Below, in pieces: positions 30,726 to 44,338 of a DNA stretch of 64,000 bases (position 1 is its first letter; every line of letters begins with the position of its first letter). Made by a program: the position numbers and the translations under genes. The notes beneath the pieces were generated by a model, which was given only the letters and a program-made list of their open reading frames with translations, ran no database searches and was not told the DNA's origin. This DNA is from Streptomyces lydicus (lineage in GTDB: Bacteria > Actinomycetota > Actinomycetes > Streptomycetales > Streptomycetaceae), in the NCBI RefSeq assembly GCF_001729485.1, contig NZ_CP017157.1:620001-684000 (forward strand), written 5' to 3'.

Positions 30726-30745
30726 TCAGCCGTCGTTCCGGCTGA
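30726..30745. promoter_or_regulatory. Inverted repeat TCAGCCG-N6-CGGCTGA before the PKS operon
   Basis: Seven-base arms around six bases, 38 bases upstream of the DUF5988 start. It shares its arms with the larger palindrome 240 bases upstream. It is a candidate operator or promoter-proximal regulator site. Confidence 0.5.
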
Positions 30746-30783
30746 GCTCAGCACACCCTGAAACGAACACCGGAGAGTGCAGC

Positions 30784-30990
30784 ATGGCGCGAAGAAGCAT
30801 CGTGATTCTCGTCGACGAGCCCGGGGGAAAGGCCCTGCCGCAGAACTCGCGCGAGGATCTCCGGGACCCGGTAAGGCTCGTGCGCGGCAATGGCTACGAG
30901 CGTTTCGAATTCTACGGCGAATACGCCGAGTTGGACGGTGAGCAGGTCCCCGTCTATCGCTGGCATTACCGCACGACCATCGCCGAGTAG
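30784..30990 (+). CDS. DUF5988-like small protein
   Basis: This 68-residue protein has a basic start (MARRSIVILVDEP), a central VRGNGYERFEFYGEYAEL and an ending VYRWHYRTTIAE. I recognise the RGNGYxxFE...W.YRT.IAE pattern as that of DUF5988, small actinobacterial proteins often seen near biosynthetic genes. The function is unknown. GGAGAG stands before the ATG. It is the first gene of the presumed operon DUF5988-KS-PKS. Confidence 0.7.
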   Translation: MARRSIVILVDEPGGKALPQNSREDLRDPVRLVRGNGYERFEFYGEYAELDGEQVPVYRWHYRTTIAE

Positions 30991-31036
30991 GCGTCGTGCG
31001 GCACCGGAAGAGCACAGTTCGCAGAGGAGCGGGAAC

Positions 31037-31072
31037 ATGTTGATCCTCGTGAGGGACGGAGTCCTGTCGTGA
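31037..31072 (+). CDS. Possible 11-residue leader peptide overlapping the KS start
   Basis: ATG at 31037 opens MLILVRDGVLS and its TGA overlaps the GTG of the ketosynthase gene as GTGA. GAGGAG lies a few bases upstream. This is compatible with translational coupling of the ketosynthase. Very short open frames occur by chance, so this is only a candidate. Confidence 0.3.
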   Translation: MLILVRDGVLS

Positions 31073-32403
31073 ACCGAGAAGCCAGGAACCTCGAAGAGTA
31101 CGATCCGGACCGGAGCGCCGTGGTGACCGGCGTCGGATTCTGCCTGCCGGGCGCGGAGAAGCCGGTCTTCACCGCCGAAGAAGCCTGGGAAGTCGCCGTC
31201 AACGGTCAGTCCTGTCTGAAGTACGACGAGGTCTATTACGGCTCCGTCGGGCTGACCCAGGAGATGTTCGACGAGCGCTTTCCGGACCTTCCCCCCTTCT
31301 TTTCCCGGCATTACACCAAGGCGCACAGATTCGGCTTGGTATCGCTCGCGCAGGCATGTGCGGACGCCGGGCTGAATTACCGCGACGGGGCGCTCGGCGA
31401 GGCCGCGGTCCTGGTGGGCCGCGGCGGTGTGGACGCGAATGTCGAGAGCTATCTCTCGGTACTGCGCGCCGACCCCGCCACGACCACCGCACCCGAGGCG
31501 ATGGAGCTGTTCGTCGCCGCCCAACAAGCCGTCACCCCCTCCGACGTCGCGCTGGTGCAGGCCGCCCTGACCCGCTCCAACGGCCCCTGCTACACCGTCT
31601 CGTGCGGCTGCGCCTCGTCCGCCGTGCAGATCGCCCACGCCAAGCGGATGATCGCCCGCGGCGAGGTCGACATCGCCGTCGTGACCGGGGTCGACGTCTT
31701 CGACATGCGGCTCATCCAGAACATCCAGCGGCTGCTGCACGGCGCGCAGCAGACCTACGACGCGCTGCGCACCCCGGACATGCCGGAGCTGGTGCCGTCC
31801 TTCCTCTCCCTGATGCGGCCCTACGACCGGCGGGCCGACTGCATCAACCACGGGGAGGGCTCGGCCACCCTGGTCATCGAGAGCCGGGAGCACGCCACCC
31901 GGCGCGGGGCGCACCTCTACGGCCAGGTGCTGTCCACCGCCATGACCCGGGACGGGCTGGCCAACCCGCTGGCGTGCGACGAGACCGGCAGCGAACTGGT
32001 CGCCGCGGTGCGCCGCTGCCTCGGCGACCGGTGGCACCTGAACAACGTGCCCTACGTGCACGGCGGCAGCGACGGCAACGTCGTCGTCACCGCCTTCGAG
32101 TCCCAGGCCGTCCGGGAGCTGTACGGGCCCGACCGGCGCCCGCTGATGACGTCCCAGGAGGGCTGCTTCGGCCACAACGGCGCCCCGGCCGGCTGCGTGG
32201 GCGTCGCCCTGACGCTGATGATGATGGAGTACGGGCAGGTGTGCCCCACCGCGAACTGCGAACAGCCCGCCGACGGGCTGCCGTTCGACCCCGTTCCCGG
32301 CGTGCGGCCCCGCCCGCTCGACTTCGACTACGCGCTGACCTTCAACTACCAGGTCGGCGGCGTGAAGAACGCCATCCTCCTCGGCAGCAACCAAGCCGTC
32401 TGA
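31069..32403 (+). CDS. Stand-alone beta-ketoacyl synthase-like protein
   Basis: A 444-residue thiolase-fold ketosynthase. The active-site region is VSCGCASSAVQ, with Cys181 the likely nucleophile (Cys179 adjacent). The two His are present: VHGGSDGN (His331) and GCFGHNGAPAG (His369). The Lys usually five residues before the second His is Glu364 here. It sits in an operon with the PKS and may prime it, extend or condense its product, or act as a decarboxylase; sequence alone does not decide. The GTG start follows GGACGGAG and overlaps a tiny leader frame. It ends 34 bases before the PKS start. Confidence 0.85.
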   Translation: MNREARNLEEYDPDRSAVVTGVGFCLPGAEKPVFTAEEAWEVAVNGQSCLKYDEVYYGSVGLTQEMFDERFPDLPPFFSRHYTKAHRFGLVSLAQACADAGLNYRDGALGEAAVLVGRGGVDANVESYLSVLRADPATTTAPEAMELFVAAQQAVTPSDVALVQAALTRSNGPCYTVSCGCASSAVQIAHAKRMIARGEVDIAVVTGVDVFDMRLIQNIQRLLHGAQQTYDALRTPDMPELVPSFLSLMRPYDRRADCINHGEGSATLVIESREHATRRGAHLYGQVLSTAMTRDGLANPLACDETGSELVAAVRRCLGDRWHLNNVPYVHGGSDGNVVVTAFESQAVRELYGPDRRPLMTSQEGCFGHNGAPAGCVGVALTLMMMEYGQVCPTANCEQPADGLPFDPVPGVRPRPLDFDYALTFNYQVGGVKNAILLGSNQAV

Positions 32404-32437
32404 CCCCGGCCGGACCACGCCAACGTACGGAGACGCG

Positions 32438-38779
<6,342 letters not shown>

Positions 38780-39142
38780 CGGCGGCCGGCGCGCATCATC
38801 CCGCGTTCGGCGGGCACCCGACCGGTGCCCGCCGAACGCCGTGCTGTCCGGGCGTACTTCCGCGTGCTCCCGCAACCGATCCCGCAACCGACCCCGGCGC
38901 AGATAACCCGGCAATGCGGCAATTCCTCGCGCATACGCAACCGTTTTCTTGCGCTGATATTATTTCACTTCCCAATATTCGCGGCCGCGCTCAATGCTTC
39001 GTAGCGCGCCTTCCGGAGCGCCCTCCGTACTGCTTGAATGAATGACGGAAAGCCAGAAATGAAATCCCGGAACGCATCGATTTTCCGGAAATCCAAGACG
39101 TGATATCGGGGGTCCCGCGAGGCACCTACGAAAGGGGTAGTC
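38780..39142. other. PKS terminator and A/T-richer promoter region
   Basis: The first part holds the strong hairpin at 38803-38839. From about 38910 to 39110 the DNA becomes clearly A/T-richer (for example TGATATTATTTCAC), probably the promoter of the ATPase gene. No coding sequence is supported. Confidence 0.5.
38803..38839 (+). terminator. Hairpin ending the PKS operon
   Basis: Sixteen-base perfect arms (GCGTTCGGCGGGCACC and its complement) with a five-base loop, starting 24 bases past the PKS stop codon. Confidence 0.8.
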
Positions 39143-39670
39143 GTGTTACCCACCATGCACGGGGCCGACGTCATACTGACGGCCCGGCACATCGACACCT
39201 GGCCCGAGGCCAGGAGCGCGCTGGTTCCCGCCGACGGCTGGCGCACGGCAAGCCGGCTGTCCATCGGCCTGCCGCCGCTGGAGCGGTCCGTACCGGTCTG
39301 CCGCGTCCTGGCCCGCGCCTGGCTCGACGGGCAGCGGATCCACGGTGAGGACACCCGCCACCTCGTCCTGCTGGTGCTGTCCGAGCTCGTCACCAACGCG
39401 ATCCAGCACTCCGCCAGCATGCGCATCACCTGCCGGCTGCGGAAGGCGGGGCACCTGCTGCACATTGAGGTGCACGACAACGGGGGCACCCCCTGGGTAC
39501 CGCGGATGCGCCGCCCCGGCCAGGGCCAGGAGCACGGCCGCGGACTGGAACTCGTCGCCAGGTCAGCCGTCCAGTGGGGCCGCCGGGTGGAGGCCGGCAA
39601 CGGCTGCACCGTCTGGGCCTCGCTGCCGCTCACCGCGGGCGTGTGCGCCGACCGGCCCACGCCGCCGTGA
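39143..39670 (+). CDS. ATP-binding protein of the RsbW-like (HATPase_c_2) type
   Basis: A 175-residue GHKL ATPase of the anti-sigma-factor-like kind abundant in Streptomyces. The N-box is LSELVTNAIQHS, the G1 box is VHDNGG, and the G2-like element is GRGLELVARSA. It may bind a sigma factor or act in a partner-switch, but no sigma factor or antagonist adjoins it. The GTG start follows GAAAGGGG at five bases, and the second codon is TTA, so translation may need the bldA tRNA. ATG 39155 is an alternative that would avoid the TTA. It is convergent with the NsdA-like gene. Confidence 0.85.
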   Translation: MLPTMHGADVILTARHIDTWPEARSALVPADGWRTASRLSIGLPPLERSVPVCRVLARAWLDGQRIHGEDTRHLVLLVLSELVTNAIQHSASMRITCRLRKAGHLLHIEVHDNGGTPWVPRMRRPGQGQEHGRGLELVARSAVQWGRRVEAGNGCTVWASLPLTAGVCADRPTPP

Positions 39671-39818
39671 CGGACGTCCGATGAGCGACCCGCGCCCGCC
39701 GGCTCCGCGCACCGCCCGGAGCCGCCCCGACAGCCGACGGCCAGGCAGTACCGGTTCCGCGCCACCTCCCCCGCGGGACGGGACGGTCCTCCTGGCCGTC
39801 GGCGCCGCCACGCCCCCG

Positions 39819-41231
39819 TCACCGGCCGGACGCACGCTGCAGCGGCACCCGCGTCTCGCTCTCCTGCACCAGCGCGTCGAACGCGCAGGCCGGCTCGGTG
39901 TCCCGGTAGGGCCGCAGCTCGGCCCGGAACGACTCCAGGTACCGCTCGCCCAGCGCCGACCGCATCCTGCCCAGCAGCGCCAGCGCCTGCTCACCGGCCC
40001 GGCACGCCTCCTCGACGTCACCGGCCTGCACCAGCGCGGACGCCAGCAGCAGCAGGTCGATGGCCCGGCGGCGCACGCGGGTCCGCGGGTGCCGGGCGAG
40101 CGCCTCGGTGGCCCGCCGGGCCGCCTGGCGCGGCTGCTGCAGATCGCGGTAGCAGTGCGCCAACTCGTCGGCCAGGTAGGCCCGGTCGAAGTGCGCGATC
40201 CATTCCGGGGTGTCACCGGGCGCGGCATGCGTCATCGCCTCCAACGCCTTGTCCCCCAGCATCCCGCACATCCGGGCGTCCCCGAGGAGGGCGTAGCCGC
40301 GGGCCTCGGCCACGTAGAACAGCGCCTGCGCGGCCAGCGGCGCCTGCCCCCGCGTCCCTTCCTGCGCGGCCCGGGCCAGCTGCACCGCCTCCCGTGCGCA
40401 CCCGGCGTCGACGGCGAGATGGCTGAGCCCGGACGCCAGCACGTAACCGCCGTAGCAGCGGTCGTCCGCCGCCTGCGCGAGGCGCAGCGCCTGGATGTAG
40501 TACCGCTGCGCCAGGCCCGGTTGGCCGGTGTCCAGGGCGGTGTACCCGGCGAACTCGGTCAGCCGGGCGGCCGCGGCGAACAGCTGCCGCCCGGTGGTCT
40601 CGCCGTAGCTGCCGGTCATCAGCCCCGACAGCACGCTGTTGAGGCACGAGACGACCACCGGACGCACATAGCCGCCGCCGATGCGGTGGTCGAGCTCCAC
40701 CAGGGCCTCGGTGGTCGCCCGCACCAGCTCCACCTCGGTCGTCCCGGCCCGCGGACCCAGCCGCCGCTCCCGTGCCACCTCCGGGTCCACGGTGCTGATC
40801 AGCCAGTCCCGGCTCGGTTCGACCAGTGCGGAGGTGCCCATGGTGGCGCCGGACAGCGCGTCCCTGGACTCGGCGTCCATGTGCCACAGTTCGCGCACCT
40901 GCGCCAGCGCGTCCTCCACACCCGCCGCGAAGTGCAGTCCGACCCCGCAGGTCACGCTGTTGCCGTTGGCCATGCCGATCTCCTCGGTCGACACCGTACG
41001 GCCGAGCTTGCTGCTGAGCGCCTCGGCGATGATGGCCGGCACCCGGCCGCGGGGCCGCTGCCCTCTCAGCCACCTGCTCACGGATGTCTTGTCGTACCGA
41101 AGGTCCAGCCCCTGCTCCTGCCCCAGGACGTTCACCTGCCGGGCCAGCCCCGAGTTGGACACCGCGGCCTCCTGGATGAGCGACCGCAACTGCTGGTTGA
41201 TCTGACGCGCGACGAGGGGTCGGGCGGCCAT
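39819..41231 (-). CDS. NsdA-like transcriptional regulator with TPR-type helices
   Basis: A 470-residue protein closely resembling Streptomyces NsdA, a negative regulator of sporulation and antibiotic production. The N-terminal helix-turn-helix region reads VNVLGQEQGLDLRYDKTSVS followed by RWLRGQRPRGR. The signature SALVEPSRDWLIS follows, with RPVVVSCLNSVLSGLMTGSY and helical repeats including TGQPGLAQRYYIQALRLAQA. I infer a regulator of this type; whether it controls the neighbouring PKS is untested. GGAGGCGCACC precedes the ATG at 41231; the upstream in-frame ATG at 41258 is less likely. Confidence 0.87.
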   Translation of the reverse strand: MAARPLVARQINQQLRSLIQEAAVSNSGLARQVNVLGQEQGLDLRYDKTSVSRWLRGQRPRGRVPAIIAEALSSKLGRTVSTEEIGMANGNSVTCGVGLHFAAGVEDALAQVRELWHMDAESRDALSGATMGTSALVEPSRDWLISTVDPEVARERRLGPRAGTTEVELVRATTEALVELDHRIGGGYVRPVVVSCLNSVLSGLMTGSYGETTGRQLFAAAARLTEFAGYTALDTGQPGLAQRYYIQALRLAQAADDRCYGGYVLASGLSHLAVDAGCAREAVQLARAAQEGTRGQAPLAAQALFYVAEARGYALLGDARMCGMLGDKALEAMTHAAPGDTPEWIAHFDRAYLADELAHCYRDLQQPRQAARRATEALARHPRTRVRRRAIDLLLLASALVQAGDVEEACRAGEQALALLGRMRSALGERYLESFRAELRPYRDTEPACAFDALVQESETRVPLQRASGR

Positions 41232-41592
41232 GGTGCGCCTCCATGCACATGCCTCCAACGGTTCACGTTGGCATATCCAGTGATACCGGAACTGGACAGG
41301 TCAATACCCAAGAATCAGGCACGAATCGCCATGACCGGAGTCAAGTCGCCGCCACGACGTCGCGCACAGTGGCGAAGGAGTGCGGCGCGGCTCCAGGCGT
41401 CCCCCGGTGGTGTCCGCCCGCCCGCGCACGCCCATTGAACGCTCCCGCGCCGGCGCTCCCCACCTCGCACAACATCCCAGGTCAGCGCGTCGCCCGGCCC
41501 CACCGGCCCCGCCCCGCCCCAAGCGCACACCCGCCCGCAGAACGGCCGTACGTCCCCGCGCCCGCACCGCGAACAAGGCCGGGGGCAGGGCC
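41232..41592. other. Promoter region of the NsdA-like gene
   Basis: About 360 bases with no supported gene. The first 100 bases are A/T-richer and contain the inverted repeat at 41255-41271. The rest is C-rich on the plus strand and its open frames look spurious. Confidence 0.45.
41255..41271. promoter_or_regulatory. Inverted repeat CCAACGgttcaCGTTGG
   Basis: Six-base arms and a five-base centre, 24 bases upstream of the NsdA-like start codon. It is a possible operator, for example for autoregulation. Confidence 0.4.
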
Positions 41593-41861
41593 TCACCCGA
41601 ACCCCTCCAGGGCCTCGTACGGGTGGCCCTTCATCGGGTGGTCGAGCTCATCGACTTCCCCGTAAAGGACGTTCAACGCCCCCAACGGAAAACCGTCCGC
41701 GCACCTCCCCCGGACGATTTCCTCCGGCACCTCAAGGGAGCCGAGCCCGAAATCCCACCGCTCCGGCGGCCCCGCAACTCCCGCAACGCCTCCGGCATTT
41801 CACGAACCCACAGGTGCATCGCGTGCCGCACGTCCCCGTTGCCGGCTGTCCCTCGGCTCAT
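41593..41861 (-). pseudogene. Frameshifted small gene
   Basis: On the minus strand an ATG at 41861 opens MSRGTAGNGDV, then HLWVREMPEALRELRGR, with coding-like composition. About 100 bases in, coding quality moves to another frame: ERWDFGLGSLEVPEEIV, then GALNVLYGEVDELDHPMKGH, ending in a TGA at 41593. The join lies around GGGGCCGCCGGAGCGG. One base inserted or deleted there would give a single protein of about 88 residues. A real frameshift mutation or a sequencing error are both possible. Family unknown. Confidence 0.45.
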
Positions 41862-41956
41862 ACGGGCACTGCGGGGGCGGGTTCTGACACCCGCCGTGCG
41901 TGAACTCGGGCCTTACGGGCAGCAGTTGCCGCCTTCGATGCGTCCCCGCGCGGCGC

Positions 41957-42142
41957 TCAGCAGCCGTTCAGCGCGAACCCCGACGCCGCCGACCCGCCGC
42001 GCACGGCCGCCGCCCACGCGTCCAGCAACTCCTCGTACCGGGCCTGTTCCTCCGGCCACAACGGCCGGCCACGACGGACGGGCGCGACCATGAAGGCACG
42101 TATCGCCTCGTTCGCCTCATCAGGTGTGACAGGGGTGACCAT
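41957..42142 (-). CDS. Small hypothetical protein
   Basis: A 61-residue protein, MVTPVTPDEANEAIRAFM, then RRGRPLWPEEQARYEELLDA and ending FALNGC. The LWPEEQxxYExLL pattern is familiar from small conserved Streptomyces proteins, but no function is known to me. Start is ATG 42142; the frame is open ten codons upstream. The preceding minus-strand reading is the putative frameshifted gene. Confidence 0.6.
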   Translation of the reverse strand: MVTPVTPDEANEAIRAFMVAPVRRGRPLWPEEQARYEELLDAWAAAVRGGSAASGFALNGC

Positions 42143-42415
42143 GGCGCGAACGGTACAGCTCGGCACTGACAACCGAGGCCGGATTCCACGGAGTCACGCG
42201 AACGGCCCCGTACGGGTCTCCGGGCGTCCCGTGCGCGGCCCTGCGGGTCTTCGGGGTGGCGGTCACCCGTTCGCCACCGGCGGGTGGAAGCCGGGCCCGG
42301 ACGCCCCCACGATGGCGAAGAGGGCTGCGCCCGAACGAGGGCCAGGCATCCCGGCTGCCGGCCAGCCGACATGGGCAGTCCGCTTCGGATCATCCGTCTC
42401 TCCCCGGAGGCCGCA

Positions 42416-43093
42416 GTGGGACACGCTGTCGGTGATGTGCTGGGCCTGGCCGCGGGCGTCGCGGTCAGCCCGCTCCCGATCGTGGCGATCATCCTCGTCC
42501 TGGCCACCCCGCAGGGGCGCCGCAACGGAACGCTGTTCGCGCTCGGCTGGGTGGTGGGGCTCGCGGCACTCGGTGCGCTCATGCTGGCCGTCGGTGGTAC
42601 CGGCGGCGCCTCCGCCCACAAGCACCCGGCCACATGGGTCGGCGCCCTCAAACTCGCCCTGGGCGCGCTCCTCGTCCTCTTCGGCGCCCGGCAGTGGCGG
42701 CGCCGCCCCAAGGACGCCTCTCAGGCGCAGCTCCCGAAGTGGATGGCGGCGATCGACCACTTCACCCCCGTCAAGATCCTCGGCCTGGGGCTGCTGCTCT
42801 CGGCGGGCAATCTCAAGAACGCGCCCCTGACCATCGCCGCGGGAGCCTCGATCAGCTCTGCCGGCCTCCCCGTGCCCCAGCAGATCGGCACGCTGGCGAT
42901 CTTCGTGGTCATCGCCTCGCTCGGAGTGCTGGCACCGCTCGCCGTCTACGTGGTCATGGGCGAGCGCGCCAGAAGCATGCTCGGCAGCTGGCGGGACTGG
43001 GCCGCGCGGCACAACGTCGCCGTCCTGGCCGTCCTGTTCTTCGTGCTCGGCCTCAAGCTTCTGGGCGACGGCATCAGCGTCCTCGCCGGGTGA
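42416..43093 (+). CDS. Sap/GAP-family integral membrane protein
   Basis: A 225-residue protein with six hydrophobic spans. The first is LGLAAGVAVSPLPIVAIILVL, and the layout of a charged central loop (RQWRRRPKDASQ) between two three-helix halves is that of the Sap/GAP family. Mycobacterial members are named sulfolipid-1- and glycopeptidolipid-addressing proteins and help export lipids made with PKS enzymes. The motifs PVKILGLGLLLSAGNLKNAPL and YVVMGERARSML also fit. The GTG start at 42416 has GGAGG five bases upstream. Its nearness to the Mas-like PKS is suggestive only. Confidence 0.8.
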   Translation: MGHAVGDVLGLAAGVAVSPLPIVAIILVLATPQGRRNGTLFALGWVVGLAALGALMLAVGGTGGASAHKHPATWVGALKLALGALLVLFGARQWRRRPKDASQAQLPKWMAAIDHFTPVKILGLGLLLSAGNLKNAPLTIAAGASISSAGLPVPQQIGTLAIFVVIASLGVLAPLAVYVVMGERARSMLGSWRDWAARHNVAVLAVLFFVLGLKLLGDGISVLAG

Positions 43094-43104
43094 GGCCGTC
43101 GCGC

Positions 43105-44325
43105 TCAGCCGGCGCCCTGCTCGATGAGCAGATGGACCGGCCCGCGCAGAACGGGGCTGCGCCGGTACGGTGGCGGGTCGGTGACCAGCCTGGGCCGGTC
43201 CAGGCGGCGTACCAGCTCGGTCAGCGCGATGTGGGTCTCCCGCCGGGCCATCGGCCCGCCGAAGCACAGGTGGATGCCGCTGCCGAAGCCCAGGTGCTGG
43301 TTGTCACGCCGGTCGGGGTCGAAGCGGTCGGGATCGTGGAAGCGGTCCGGATCGCGGTTGCCCGAGGCCAGCATCAGCATGATCCGCGAGCCCTTGGGGA
43401 TCACGGTGTCGGCGACGGTGATGTCGCTGTACGCCGCCCGCCAGGGAATGATGTGCACCGGCGGCTCGTAACGCAGCAGTTCCTCGACCAGCGGCACGAC
43501 GAGGTCCGGCTCGTCGCGCAGGCGTTGCAGCACCTGCGGATGGCGCAGCAGCGTCAGCATGCCGTTGGTGATGAGGTTGACGGTCGTCTCGTGACCGGCG
43601 ATCAGCAGCAGATTGGCGGTGGAGATGATCTCCTCGTCGGTCATCCGCCCGTCGGGCCCGTCGTCGTTGGCCAGCCGTGACAACAGGTCGTCGCCCGGAC
43701 GGCCGTGGCGCTCCGCCAGCAGCCCGCCGAGGTACTCCCGCAGGTCCTTGCGGGCCTGCATGCCCTTCTCCAGCTTTTCCTTCGGATCGGTCCTGGGGTC
43801 GTAGTCGATCGAGTTGATGAGGTCGTTCACCCAGACGTGGAACCTCGGTTCGTCCTCGCGCGGCACGCCGAGCAGGTGGCAGATCACGTTGACGGGGAAC
43901 GGGTAGGCGAAGTCGTCGACGACGTCGATCTGCTCCTTGCCCGCGAAGCCGTCGATCAGGCCGCTGACGGTGGTGGTCAGGACGGGTTCCAACCCGGTCA
44001 CCAGCCCGGGGGTGTGCGGGGGGCCGAAATGCCGCATGGCCATACGCCGCAGGCGGTCGTGCGCGGGCGGGTCGAGGTTGATGAACGCCGGCGTGGCCTG
44101 TTCCTCGGCTCCGGCCGTCGGATGCGAGAGATTGCGGGTGTCCGAGCTCAGGTGCGGGTTGTGCAGGAGGTCGGTGAGCTCGCGATAGGTGCTGACGACG
44201 TAGCTGCCGTCCTCCTGCAGGGCCACCGGCGTCCTGCGCAGCTCGGCGTACAACGGGTACGGGTCGGCCCGGGAGGAGTGGTCGAGGATCCGGCGCAGGG
44301 TGTCGGGCTTCTCGGTCGTGGTCAT
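43105..44325 (-). CDS. Cytochrome P450
   Basis: A 406-residue bacterial P450. The I-helix motif is LLLIAGHETTVNL, the K-helix ExxR is in VEELLRYEPP, and the haem loop is HLGFGSGIHLCFGGPMARRE with the Cys ligand. The length is standard. It is the last gene of the operon ferredoxin-reductase-P450; the reductase ends 13 bases before its start. AGGAGG precedes the ATG at 44325. The substrate is unknown; oxidation of a nearby PKS product is a guess from location. Confidence 0.93.
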   Translation of the reverse strand: MTTTEKPDTLRRILDHSSRADPYPLYAELRRTPVALQEDGSYVVSTYRELTDLLHNPHLSSDTRNLSHPTAGAEEQATPAFINLDPPAHDRLRRMAMRHFGPPHTPGLVTGLEPVLTTTVSGLIDGFAGKEQIDVVDDFAYPFPVNVICHLLGVPREDEPRFHVWVNDLINSIDYDPRTDPKEKLEKGMQARKDLREYLGGLLAERHGRPGDDLLSRLANDDGPDGRMTDEEIISTANLLLIAGHETTVNLITNGMLTLLRHPQVLQRLRDEPDLVVPLVEELLRYEPPVHIIPWRAAYSDITVADTVIPKGSRIMLMLASGNRDPDRFHDPDRFDPDRRDNQHLGFGSGIHLCFGGPMARRETHIALTELVRRLDRPRLVTDPPPYRRSPVLRGPVHLLIEQGAG

Positions 44326-44338
44326 CTGGCGCTCCCTC

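Larger units (their letters stand above)
29910..30783. other. Long regulatory intergenic region before the PKS operon
   Basis: About 870 bases between the divergent recombinase and the DUF5988 gene without a supported gene. The 30140-30350 part is A/T-richer than its surroundings and holds a TTGACA at 30327. Two palindromes with the same TCAGCCG half-site lie at 30463-30492 and 30726-30745. The remaining open frames are GC-skew artefacts. Confidence 0.55.

Noticed and set aside
30140..30780. Several open frames of 60-130 codons between the recombinase and DUF5988 genes
   Set aside because: Low-complexity Arg/Pro/Gly translations, no ribosome sites and overlap with palindromes.
41301..41576. 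Cys/Arg/Gly-rich minus-strand frames upstream of the NsdA-like gene
   Set aside because: Two overlapping frames of similar quality, no ribosome site and no recognisable motif; most likely non-coding promoter DNA.
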